DNA from: Thermoplasmatota archaeon | GTDB lineage: Archaea > Thermoplasmatota > Thermoplasmata > UBA10834 | Assembly: GCA_030836605.1 (NCBI GenBank) | Contig: JAUPMC010000062.1 | Span: 1-12,277 of the forward strand | Direction of reading: 5' to 3' | Length of the DNA stretch: 12,277 nt | In this document: piece by piece, positions 5,892 through 12,277 of the stretch | Position numbering within the stretch: the stretch's first letter is position 1 | Layout: the number at the start of each line of letters is the position of its first letter | The notes under the pieces: generated by a model | The model's database searches: none | Told to the model about the DNA's origin: nothing | What the model saw: only the letters and a program-made list of their open reading frames with translations | Translations under genes and position numbers: made by a program

Positions 5892-7823
5892 TCAGGCCCT
5901 GCGCCGCCGTCCGGCCTTCTCCTTCTGCTTCAGCTTGCCCAGGTCGCCCGCCAGTTTGTCGAAGTAGTGCGCGACCACGCAGCTCTCCGCGCACGCCCCG
6001 CACTTGGTGCAGAGCTTCTCGTCGACCTGGATGCCGCCCTCGACCTTGATCGCCCCGGTCGGGCATGTCCTGACGCATATGCCGCACTTGGTGCACATGT
6101 TCGCCCTGAGGACCGCCCTCGCGACCGCGTCGAAGAGGTCCGTGGCCTCCTTCGGGCTGGGCGCGACCACGCTGACCTGCCCTCCCGCGAACGCCTTGCC
6201 GGAGCCGTTCCCTGCCTTGACGATGGCCACCCCGAACTCCTCGTTGGGCGTGACGTCCCCGATGGTCTTGAGCACCTCCGAGGTCTGCGACAGGGCCCTC
6301 GCCTCCGGGAGGGATATCACCGCGTCGACGGAGTATCCGCCGGCGGTGCACGGGCTCACGCCTTTGATGACATTGAGCGCCAGCGAGTCGGCCCGCTTGG
6401 GCGAGACGGTCATGCCCAGTCTTTCCGCGAGTTCCTTCATCTTCGGCGGGAGTTCCTTCCAGCGCCAGAAACCGAATGTGATGAACGCCTTAGGAAGAGA
6501 ATTCGTTTCAGCCCATGCATCGAGCTTCGCATGCCACGCCCGCGCGAGCTCCGGGCTCAACCGCGATATATCCGCGCTCTCGCTCGCCAGGGACGAGGGG
6601 CACATCCAGCATCCTACTCTCTCTATGTCCTCGTCGTAGAGGGAGTTGTACGCCAGCTTCCCCGAGATGATGTACAGCCACACCTCGAGAGCGGTCCATT
6701 CCCTGATGGGGTTCACGATGACCTGGCCGGGGACGAACGGGTTCTCCTCGATGAGGCCTATCCCGGCCCTCGAGAAAGACTCGAGGCGCCTGTTCCCCTC
6801 GACCGTGAGCGTGCCTTCTGGGAACCTCTCCTCGATCAACTTGGCCGCTGGTGCGAGCTTGCAGACCTTGCAGCACCACCTGAAGTCCTTCGCGGGGGGT
6901 CCGAACGCAGGCATGTTCTCGTCGAAGGCGTCCTCGGCCTCGGCGACCAGTAGCCTCAGCCCCTCGGCCTCGGCGAACTCCTTCACGTACGCGCGCGTGC
7001 GTGGGTGCTCGAGCCCGGTGTTGATGAAGATCGTCGCGAAGTCCCTCGTCACGGACCTCACCAGGTCCAGGACGACCAGGCTGTCCTTGCCCCCGCTGAA
7101 CGAGACCGACAGGGGGAGCGGGTGTCTCTCCATCGCGTCCTTGATCTCGTGCTCCGCCTTGGCCTTCTTAGCGGCGAGGTAGTGCTGGTTCGCCCTCACG
7201 ACGGCCTTCGTCCAGGCCTTCTTGCCCGGCACCACCGGGTCCGCCCTGCCGAAGTCCCTCACCTTGACACCCTTGTCGGATGAGCGCAGCTGGGCGGCGT
7301 CGACCTTCGCGGAGCCGCATCCGATGAAGCTCCCCATCCGGATGACGACCTCGTCGCCGGTCCTTATCCCGGGGTCGAACGACTGGATGGAGTCGGGCGG
7401 GACGTGCTTGCCCTTCATGTGCCCCTCCGCCTTGCTGAGCACCACGGTCTTCTTCGAGTCCCTGGCGGCGAGCATCCTCGCGCCGTCTAGCCTCAGCGTC
7501 AGCCTGAAATCCCTGGACTCGAGGTCGTAGGACAGCATCGCCACCCTGCGCCCGTCGATGATGATCTCCTCCGCGCGGTCCTCGCCGGAGGTCTTGTTCA
7601 AGAGGACCACCTCGGGCACGAGCTGCTGGACGCCGAACTGCCTGAGGAACAGGTACCTCAACCTGCGCTTCGACCCTTCGAGGGCGATCCTCACCTCTCC
7701 CGGCGGCGAGAGCTCCACGCCTCTGCAGGAACCTCCGCACTTGCCGCAGCTCATCCCTATGACAGGCACGTTGCACGTGTCGCACCAGAAGAGCTGCGTC
7801 TGGACCTCGTGGCTGTGTTGCAT
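5892..7823 (-). CDS. PAPS reductase-like PP-loop protein with zinc ribbon, PUA and 2x[4Fe-4S] ferredoxin domain
   Basis: A 643-residue multidomain protein. Residues 14-33 form a zinc ribbon (C14, C17, C26, C29). Residues ~125-192 look like a PUA domain (GKHVPPDSIQSFDPGIRTGDEVV). Residues ~235-420 are a PAPS-reductase/PP-loop domain with SFSGGKDS (241-248), FINTGLEHP (266-274) and VEGNRRLESFSR. Cysteines CC at 317-318 plus C321, and CWMC at 405-408, reproduce the CC-X~80-CxxC pattern that holds a [4Fe-4S] cluster in APS reductases. Two ferredoxin motifs end the protein: CTKCGICVRTCP (577-588) and CTKCGACAESC (605-615). The thioredoxin-dependent catalytic tail of bacterial enzymes is not seen, so electrons probably come through its own clusters. 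Similar fusions are known in methanogens and other archaea; the true substrate (PAPS/APS, or a thiolation or assimilation role) is uncertain. Confidence 0.88.
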   Translation of the reverse strand: MQHSHEVQTQLFWCDTCNVPVIGMSCGKCGGSCRGVELSPPGEVRIALEGSKRRLRYLFLRQFGVQQLVPEVVLLNKTSGEDRAEEIIIDGRRVAMLSYDLESRDFRLTLRLDGARMLAARDSKKTVVLSKAEGHMKGKHVPPDSIQSFDPGIRTGDEVVIRMGSFIGCGSAKVDAAQLRSSDKGVKVRDFGRADPVVPGKKAWTKAVVRANQHYLAAKKAKAEHEIKDAMERHPLPLSVSFSGGKDSLVVLDLVRSVTRDFATIFINTGLEHPRTRAYVKEFAEAEGLRLLVAEAEDAFDENMPAFGPPAKDFRWCCKVCKLAPAAKLIEERFPEGTLTVEGNRRLESFSRAGIGLIEENPFVPGQVIVNPIREWTALEVWLYIISGKLAYNSLYDEDIERVGCWMCPSSLASESADISRLSPELARAWHAKLDAWAETNSLPKAFITFGFWRWKELPPKMKELAERLGMTVSPKRADSLALNVIKGVSPCTAGGYSVDAVISLPEARALSQTSEVLKTIGDVTPNEEFGVAIVKAGNGSGKAFAGGQVSVVAPSPKEATDLFDAVARAVLRANMCTKCGICVRTCPTGAIKVEGGIQVDEKLCTKCGACAESCVVAHYFDKLAGDLGKLKQKEKAGRRRRA

Positions 7824-7849
7824 GACGGGCCGTGCTATGACTGAGCCCC

Positions 7850-7859
7850 GTAATTAATG
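7850..7859 (-). promoter_or_regulatory. TATA-like element of the PAPS-reductase-like gene
   Basis: TAATTAAT (7851-7858) is centred about 31 bases upstream of the ATG at 7823. The transcript would be leaderless or nearly so. Confidence 0.5.
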
Positions 7860-7891
7860 TGTGCGCCTGGCGCCGTCGGGTGAGGGCGCAA

Positions 7892-7901
7892 CATATAATT
7901 A
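7892..7901 (+). promoter_or_regulatory. TATA box of the M50 peptidase gene
   Basis: CATATAATTA is centred about 29 bases before the ATG at 7925, which predicts a leaderless mRNA. It argues for 7925 over the out-of-frame ATGs at 7915 and 7921. Confidence 0.6.
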
Positions 7902-7924
7902 TCCGCCCGCAGTCATGAGTATGC

Positions 7925-8599
7925 ATGTCTTGGGGCAGTGACTCTGAACAGCAGATGGTCGAGCCGAGGTACTCCTACAGCTACTCGGTGCCGCCGTACG
8001 GCGTGGCCGCCCCCAGGAGGGAGCGGTTCTTCGGCAAGACAGAGCTCAAGCACATAGCCATCGCGGTGACGGTACTCACGGCCGCGTTCACGTTGGTCCT
8101 GTGGGACGGCGATTCGGCCACCCTGAGCGGGACCATCGGGCTCGCGGCGCTGGCCGTCGTACTGGGGTTCTTCCTCCACGAGATGGCCCACAAGTACGTG
8201 GCGAAGAAGTACGGGTGCTGGGCGGAGTTCAGGGCCTACTACGTCGGGCTCTTCCTCGCGCTGGCCATGTCCACCTTCGGCTTCCTCTTCGCGGCCCCGG
8301 GCGCGGTGTACATCGCGGGGAACATCACGAAGGAGCAGAACGGGAAGATCAGCATCGCGGGGCCGGCGACGAACATCGTCATCGCGCTCGCCTGCTTGCC
8401 GTTCATATTGGTCGAGTCGATGCCGTCCGTGATCGCGGACATAGCCTTCGGCCTGTTCTTCTTCAACTCGTTCCTGGCGGTCTTCAACCTGCTCCCGATA
8501 CCTCCGCTGGACGGGTCGAAGATCTGGGCGTGGAACAAGCCGCTCTACATCGTCTCGATGGCGGTGGCCGGGTCACTGCTCGTCCTTGCCTGGTTCTGA
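7925..8599 (+). CDS. Minimal site-2-protease-like membrane metalloprotease (peptidase M50)
   Basis: A 224-residue integral membrane protein. The zinc motif HEMAH (85-89) sits at the end of a hydrophobic helix (LAALAVVLGFFLHEMAH). The second hallmark, NLLPIPPLDG (188-197), supplies the third zinc ligand aspartate in the family. In between are FGFLFAAPGAVYIAG and GPATN (146-150), also typical of M50B proteins. Five to six membrane segments are visible; no PDZ or CBS domain is present, so it is a compact form. The first ~35 residues are polar and tyrosine-rich (RYSYSYSVPPYG). Such enzymes cut substrates within membranes; no substrate, such as an anti-sigma-like protein, is evident nearby. Its 3' end overlaps the convergent FAD oxidoreductase gene by 27 bases. 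Confidence 0.9.
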   Translation: MSWGSDSEQQMVEPRYSYSYSVPPYGVAAPRRERFFGKTELKHIAIAVTVLTAAFTLVLWDGDSATLSGTIGLAALAVVLGFFLHEMAHKYVAKKYGCWAEFRAYYVGLFLALAMSTFGFLFAAPGAVYIAGNITKEQNGKISIAGPATNIVIALACLPFILVESMPSVIADIAFGLFFFNSFLAVFNLLPIPPLDGSKIWAWNKPLYIVSMAVAGSLLVLAWF

Positions 8600-10051
8600 C
8601 GCTTCGGCCGAGGGAGGGCACTTGTCCTCGAGGAACGCGGGGTACCGGAGCTTGTAGATGATGCTCCCGTCCCAGTCGAACATCTTCCCGGGGTTCATGA
8701 TGTTCTTCGGGTCGAGCGCCTTCTTGATCGCCTTCATCGTGCCGATGGAGTCCGCGCGCTCCTTCTTCATGTACGGCGCCTTCGTGATGGAGACGCCGTG
8801 CTCCCCGGTGACCGTGCCGCCGAGCTCCAGGACCTTGTCGAAGATCTCCCCGACGGCCTTCTCCCCGGCCAGCCAGCTCTCCTTCGAGTATGGCTCCACG
8901 AGCATCTTCGTGTGCAGGTTGCCGTCCGCCGAGTGACCGTACGTCCCGATGATGACCCCGTGCTTCTTAGCGATGTTCTGGAACGCCACGACCGCCTCCG
9001 GTATCTTCGATATCGGGACCGACATGTCGTCTGCCAGGGCTACGGACACGAACTTCTCGCCGTACCTGCTCAGGGAGGGCATGATGGCCTTCCTCGCGAA
9101 GGTCCACTCGTCGATCCTCTTCTTGTCCCTCGACTTCTCGGTCGACACGGCCCCGCTCTTCCGGCAGATCTCCTCGACCGTGGCCATCTCCTCATCCACG
9201 GCGAGCGGGTGCCCGTCGACCTCTATCATGCACAGCGCCTCGCAGTCCGGCAGCCCGATGTTCATGCACTTGTTGACGGCCTTGATGCAGACCGAGTCCA
9301 TGAGTTCTATCGCTGATGGCAGGAGCGGCTTCGCGATGATGTTCGAGACGCACTGTCCCGCGTCTTTGAGAGAGTTGAACGCCGCGACCGTCATGCCCGA
9401 GGCCTTGGGCTTGACCGTGTACCTCATGGTTATCTCGGTGATTATCCCGAGCGTGCCCTCGCTGCCGACCATGAGCCGGTCGAGCTGGTACCCTGAGGAG
9501 TTCTTGAGCGTGCGGGTGCCCGTGTGGATGATCTCCCCGGTGGGCATGACGACCTCGAGCCCCAGGACGTAGTCCCTGGTCGCGCCGTACTTGATCGCCC
9601 TCATGCCGGACGCGTTGGTGGCGACCATGCCCCCGATGGTGCACGCCTCGCCGCTCCCGGGGGTGGCCGGGAACCAGAAACCCCGCTTGCCCAGCTCCGC
9701 GTTCAGCTTGTCGTACACGACCCCGGGCTCGACGATGCAGTACAGGTCCTCGACGCTGATCTTCTTGATCTTGTTCATCTGGGTCATGTCGACTATGATC
9801 CCGCCCTTCACGGGGACCGTGTGGCCGCACATCGCCGTGCCGGCGCCCCTCGGGACTATCGGGGTCTTCGTCCTGTTGGCCAGCTTGACGACCTCTGAGA
9901 CCTCCTGGGCGCTCGCGGGCCTGACGATAGCATCGGGGGTCACATGGTGTATGGACGCGTCGAAGCCGTAGACGTACAGGTCCGCCGTCTTCGTCGACAT
10001 GCGTTCCTTGCCCACGATCTTCTCCAGCTCAGCCACCAATGCGCGCCTCAT
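8573..10051 (-). CDS. FAD-linked oxidoreductase, GlcD / D-lactate dehydrogenase type
   Basis: A 492-residue flavoprotein. The FAD-binding part (about 38-215) contains PRGAGTAMCGH, VEPGVVYDKLN, PGSGEACTIGGMVATNASG and GSEGTLGIITEIT (196-208). The cap and C-terminal part contain YGHSADGNLHT (371-381) and GEHGVSITKAPY (416-427), whose histidines and glutamate bind metal and substrate in D-2-hydroxyacid dehydrogenases. It would oxidise a D-2-hydroxy acid such as D-lactate or glycolate. Electron acceptor unclear: no GlcE or iron-sulfur GlcF-like gene is adjacent. The last ~30 residues (after MNPGKMFDWDG) are an extra polar tail, part of which is encoded in the 27-base overlap with the M50 gene. 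TATTTTATC-like promoter sequence lies ~33 bases upstream. Confidence 0.92.
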   Translation of the reverse strand: MRRALVAELEKIVGKERMSTKTADLYVYGFDASIHHVTPDAIVRPASAQEVSEVVKLANRTKTPIVPRGAGTAMCGHTVPVKGGIIVDMTQMNKIKKISVEDLYCIVEPGVVYDKLNAELGKRGFWFPATPGSGEACTIGGMVATNASGMRAIKYGATRDYVLGLEVVMPTGEIIHTGTRTLKNSSGYQLDRLMVGSEGTLGIITEITMRYTVKPKASGMTVAAFNSLKDAGQCVSNIIAKPLLPSAIELMDSVCIKAVNKCMNIGLPDCEALCMIEVDGHPLAVDEEMATVEEICRKSGAVSTEKSRDKKRIDEWTFARKAIMPSLSRYGEKFVSVALADDMSVPISKIPEAVVAFQNIAKKHGVIIGTYGHSADGNLHTKMLVEPYSKESWLAGEKAVGEIFDKVLELGGTVTGEHGVSITKAPYMKKERADSIGTMKAIKKALDPKNIMNPGKMFDWDGSIIYKLRYPAFLEDKCPPSAEASEPGKDEQ

Positions 10052-10080
10052 ATGGACCGGATGGTCAAGCGTGCCGCGTC

Positions 10081-10092
10081 GATAAAATGATT
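10081..10092 (-). promoter_or_regulatory. TATA box of the GlcD-like gene
   Basis: On the minus strand this reads AATCATTTTATC. The TTTTATC core is about 33 bases upstream of the ATG at 10051, so a very short leader is expected. Confidence 0.55.
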
Positions 10093-10149
10093 TTCACTGA
10101 CCGGGTAGGCCGCGCCCACGCGCCACGGCCCGCGGGCGAGGTCAGGAAA

Positions 10150-10158
10150 CGATAAGTA
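10150..10158 (+). promoter_or_regulatory. TATA-like element of adenylate kinase
   Basis: CGATAAGTA is centred about 33 bases before the ATG at 10187 but only about 9 before the in-frame ATG at 10163. This supports 10187 as the start. Confidence 0.45.
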
Positions 10159-10186
10159 CACCTTGGCAGATGCTTCGGCCGGTACC

Positions 10187-10828
10187 ATGCTGAAGCTCAT
10201 AATCTTCGGCCCGCCGAGCGCGGGGAAGGGCACGCAGGCCCAGAGGCTGTCGAAGGAGTACGGGTTGCCCCAGGTCTCCACGGGAGACCTGCTCAGGGAG
10301 GCGGTCGCGAAGAAGACGCCCCTCGGGGTCAAGATCAAGTCGTATCTCGACACGGGCAAGCTCGGCCCGGACGACCTCATCGTGCAGCTCATCAAGGAGC
10401 GCGTGTCGAAGCCGGATTGCGCCAACGGCTACCTCCTCGACGGGTTCCCGAGGACGATGGGGCAGGCGAAGGAACTCGACAAGATGACGGACATCGACCT
10501 CGTCCTGAACATCGCCGTCGACCATGAGTCCCTGGTCGAGCGCGCGGTCGGCCGCAGGATATGCATGAAGTGCAACTCGGTGTACAACGTCACGTCCAAC
10601 CCACCCAAGAAGGCGGGCGTGTGCGACAAGTGCGGCTCCGGACTCATCCAGAGGGACGACGACAAGGAGGCGACCGTCAGGAACAGGCTCAAGGTCTACC
10701 AGGAGCAGACCGCCCCGTTGATCGAGCACTTCAGGAAGAAGGGCAACATAGTGGACATCGACGGGTCGAAGGGCATCGACGGCGTCTACTCGCAGATGAC
10801 CAGTGCAATCAAGAGACTGAAGAAGTGA
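10187..10828 (+). CDS. adk: Adenylate kinase, long form with zinc-binding lid
   Basis: A 213-residue nucleotide kinase that interconverts ATP + AMP and 2 ADP. Visible features: P-loop GPPSAGKGT (8-16, with serine where most members have glycine), AMP-site STGDLLR (31-37), LLDGFPRT (83-90), GRR (122-124), and a lid with four cysteines C126, C129, C146 and C149 (CMKC...CDKC) that would hold zinc. RDDDKEATVRNRLKVYQEQTAPLIEHF follows as expected for the long form. The length matches bacterial Adk (~214) rather than the ~190-residue trimeric kinase of many Archaea; several euryarchaeal lineages use this long type. The in-frame extension to 10163 is rejected because of the TATA position and because the family starts at this MLKL. 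It stands alone, not next to secY. Confidence 0.95.
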   Translation: MLKLIIFGPPSAGKGTQAQRLSKEYGLPQVSTGDLLREAVAKKTPLGVKIKSYLDTGKLGPDDLIVQLIKERVSKPDCANGYLLDGFPRTMGQAKELDKMTDIDLVLNIAVDHESLVERAVGRRICMKCNSVYNVTSNPPKKAGVCDKCGSGLIQRDDDKEATVRNRLKVYQEQTAPLIEHFRKKGNIVDIDGSKGIDGVYSQMTSAIKRLKK

Positions 10829-10952
10829 CCGCGGAGCGTCCCGCAGGCATACAGCTTGTACCTCCCGTCAAATGGCCGTAGCGCTATATGCGGCCCCTCG
10901 ATGGCCAACGATGTACATCGTGCGGGGCGCCGTCTCTGCGCGCCAGTGCCTT

Positions 10953-10960
10953 TGATATAG
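10953..10960 (+). promoter_or_regulatory. TATA box of the CARDB-clostripain gene
   Basis: TGATATAG, about 56 bases before the GTG at 11013. It implies a leader of about 30 bases that contains the G-rich ribosome site at 11000-11007 and part of the two adjoining inverted repeats. Confidence 0.45.
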
Positions 10961-10999
10961 CGGAGTGTTGCTCCGAACCTCGTTCGAAGTAGCGATTCA

Positions 11000-11007
11000 G
11001 GGGGGAA
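11000..11007 (+). promoter_or_regulatory. Ribosome-binding site supporting a GTG start
   Basis: GGGGGGAA lies five bases before GTG 11013. The codon directly before that GTG is an in-frame TGA (11010-11012), so 11013 is the earliest possible start; it also places a complete signal peptide at the N-terminus. Confidence 0.5.
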
Positions 11008-11012
11008 CCTGA

Positions 11013-12173
11013 GTGTACGGGACTCGCAGGATTATTGCGTGCGCGGGGATGGCCTTTGTGATCATGGCGTCGAGCTTGATGTTCTCGCTCAGCGCATTGG
11101 GAAGCGATGTCGCCGCAGCCGGGGCGGACCTCACAGTGTCTGATGTACTATGGATCGACATGCACGGAAGGACGGGGTCGACGGACGCGGTCCTGACCTC
11201 CGGTCAGCCCTTCACCGTGCTGGCCACCGTTGAGAACATAGGGTCCAAGGACGCTGGCAGCTTCATCACGGACCTGCGCGTCGACGGGGCGTCCCTGGGG
11301 GGCGTCGTGTCCGCGGATGGTCTAGTCGCCCACGGTTCGCTCGTCGTGACGTGGGCCGGTATTGTCGTGTCTGAGTGTCTTCAGCACGAGGCCCTTGTCG
11401 TCGCGGACTCCGGGTCCCAGGTCGCAGAGGTCAACCCTGAGGGGACAGCGGAGGCCAACAACGAGAGGGCGGAGGTCTTCGGGATCGTCCCGGCTAAGTG
11501 GACCTTCGCGGTGTACGCCGATGGCGACAACAACCTGGAATACTACGCGTACCTGGACTTCCTCGAGATGGCGCTCGTAGGTTCATCCCCCGAGGTCAAC
11601 CTCGTCATCCAGATCGACAGGGTCCCTGGGTACTCGAACGATTCGGGGGATTGGACGGACGCGAAGAGGTTCCTCGTGACACAAGGCATGGAGCCTCTCG
11701 CTGAGAACGCCTATGAGGACTTGGGAGAGGTCAACATGGGCGACGGGGCCGTGCTCGCCGACTTCGCGGCCGACACATTCGACAGGTTCAGGGCCGATCA
11801 CACCAGCCTGATACTCTGGGACCACGGGTCCGGCTGGTACGGCGGGTGCTGCAGGGATATGACCTCCGCGAACGATTCCCTGGGTACGGACGAGATGAGG
11901 CAGGCCATGGAGGAAACCGTGGCCGTCGTCGGCGCGAAGGTGGCTGTCATAGGGTTCGACGCGTGCGTGATGGGCTCCATGGAGGTCTGCTACGCCTTTG
12001 AAGGCCTCTGCGAGGACTTCGTGGCGTCGGAGGACATGCTCCCGGGGACGGGCTGGCCGTACGACGCCATCCTTCAGAGGCTCGTGGAGACGCCATCGAT
12101 GGGCCCGGAGGAACTGTCCGAGATTATGACGGCTGAGTACGTCGCCGAGTACCCGGACACATCGATCTCGAGC
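11013..12173 (+). CDS. Secreted CARDB - clostripain (peptidase C11) protein, 3' part missing or interrupted
   Basis: The recognisable part is 387 codons from a GTG start; the frame stays open to the window end. Residues 1-35 are a signal peptide (YGTRRII, then a hydrophobic stretch to SALG). Residues ~38-152 form a CARDB adhesion domain ending in the typical VAEVNPEGTAEANN. Residues from ~162 on are clostripain-like: KWTFAVYADGDNNLE, LVIQIDR, the catalytic histidine H271 in LILWDHGSGW, the catalytic cysteine C318 in IGFDACVMGSMEV, and GTGWPYDAIL. The protein should be an extracellular cysteine endopeptidase favouring basic residues. After about S387 the residues turn arginine-rich (EPRRHRLCGQPAPRL) with CGG/CGC codons unlike the AGG-preferring part before, so the natural C-terminus is not present in this frame. 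Confidence 0.85.
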
Positions 12174-12277
12174 GAACCGCGGCGGCATCGCCTCTGCGGC
12201 CAGCCAGCACCGCGCCTTCGGATGCAGCGCGCGCATCCACAACTCCTTCGGATGCCCGTCCGGTTGGTAGAAGTCCC
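12168..12277 (-). other. Foreign-looking tail: possible mobile-element fragment or assembly junction
   Basis: From about 12168 to the end the plus-strand protease frame loses its character. The minus strand is open and reads a plausible peptide beginning DFYQPDGHPKELW (12275 downwards) and ending EAMPPRFAR, with codon choice (CGC, CGG, CGA, TTG, CAA) unlike neighbouring genes. Further along the same frame (below 12168) it becomes only the antisense of the protease. The peptide reminds me of conserved blocks in some transposase-like proteins, but I cannot name a family. A tail of about 110 bases is also the length expected where an assembler stops shortly inside a repeat. Confidence 0.3.

Larger units (their letters stand above)
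10829..11012. other. Dyad-rich leader/intergenic stretch upstream of the clostripain gene
   Basis: 184 bases with no gene. It holds a perfect 12-base palindrome CGATGTACATCG (10909-10920), a GGCGC/GCGCC stem (10926-10944), the hairpin CGGAG-tgttg-CTCCG (10961-10975) and an adjoining CGAAC-ctc-GTTCG (10974-10986). A TATA box (10953-10960, TGATATAG) lies between them. Some of these could end the adk transcript or control the downstream gene. The only small ORF (10901-10960, 19 codons) has no support. Confidence 0.45.

Noticed and set aside
5967..6953. Plus-strand open frame of 328 codons opposite the PAPS-reductase-like gene
   Set aside because: Antisense to a gene with many intact motifs; no recognisable protein character.
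10901..10960. 19-codon ORF with a TATATG upstream (10885-10890)
   Set aside because: The TATA-like element is only about 12 bases away, there is no ribosome site, and the peptide shows nothing recognisable.
10961..10990. tRNA-like GTTCGAA segment near the hairpins
   Set aside because: No acceptor stem, anticodon arm or D arm can be paired around it; it is explained by a short inverted repeat.
11583..12167. Minus-strand open frame of 219 codons over the clostripain gene
   Set aside because: Its part below 12168 is antisense to the catalytic protease region with H/R/V/P-rich shadow composition; only the tail above 12168 is kept as a separate observation.
12210..12260. Direct repeat CCTTCGGATGC (near 12213 and 12245) as a possible CRISPR or repeat array
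   Set aside because: Two copies of 11 bases with no regular spacing or array; it may simply reflect two HPK codon runs on the minus strand.

Overview
The window looks like a piece of a GC-rich archaeal chromosome, most likely from the Thermoplasmata/Thermoplasmatota side of the Euryarchaeota. The reasons are a Rab-like small GTPase paired with a V4R-DUF835 protein, a zinc-lid (bacterial-type) adenylate kinase, a PUA-PAPS-reductase-ferredoxin fusion, a CARDB-clostripain secreted protein, archaeal TATA boxes about 28-36 nt upstream of first genes, and GGAGGTG-type ribosome sites in front of internal operon genes. The taxonomic call is inference from gene content; there is no rRNA gene. No tRNA, rRNA, CRISPR array or complete insertion sequence was found, and no gene-free stretch exceeds about 185 bases.

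Layout. (1) Positions 1-2715, minus strand: a tightly packed operon read TetR-type regulator -> ABC ATPase -> ABC-2 permease -> ModE/LysR-like HTH protein (cut by the window edge). The first two junctions are 4-base ATGA overlaps. It looks like a self-regulated export system. (2) Positions 2877-4790, plus strand: Rab-like GTPase -> V4R-DUF835 protein (GTGA overlap, perfect Shine-Dalgarno) -> zinc-ribbon/winged-helix protein, started divergently from the TetR operon. This is the most intriguing part, because V4R is the prokaryotic relative of the Bet3 subunits of the eukaryotic TRAPP complex, which acts on Rab GTPases. (3) Positions 4795-5885: a PrsW-like membrane protein (minus) and a 90-residue zinc-ribbon protein (plus) diverge from a shared AT-rich promoter. 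(4) Positions 5892-8599: a 643-residue PAPS-reductase-like protein with zinc ribbon, PUA region, CC...CxxC cysteines and two [4Fe-4S] motifs (minus) diverges from a minimal site-2-protease-like M50 membrane peptidase (plus). (5) Positions 8573-10828: a GlcD-type FAD oxidoreductase (minus; its 3' end overlaps the M50 gene by 27 bases) diverges from adenylate kinase (plus). (6) Positions 10829-12277: a dyad-rich leader followed by a secreted CARDB + clostripain (C11) protease whose reading frame stops looking like protease about 105 bases before the window end. There an unrelated-looking segment, better read on the minus strand, takes over: either an insertion or an assembly junction.

Gene starts follow a consistent pattern. 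Transcript-leading genes have a TATA box so close to the start codon that the mRNA must be leaderless or short-leadered. Downstream operon genes have GA-rich Shine-Dalgarno sites. This pattern was used to choose starts where several were possible.
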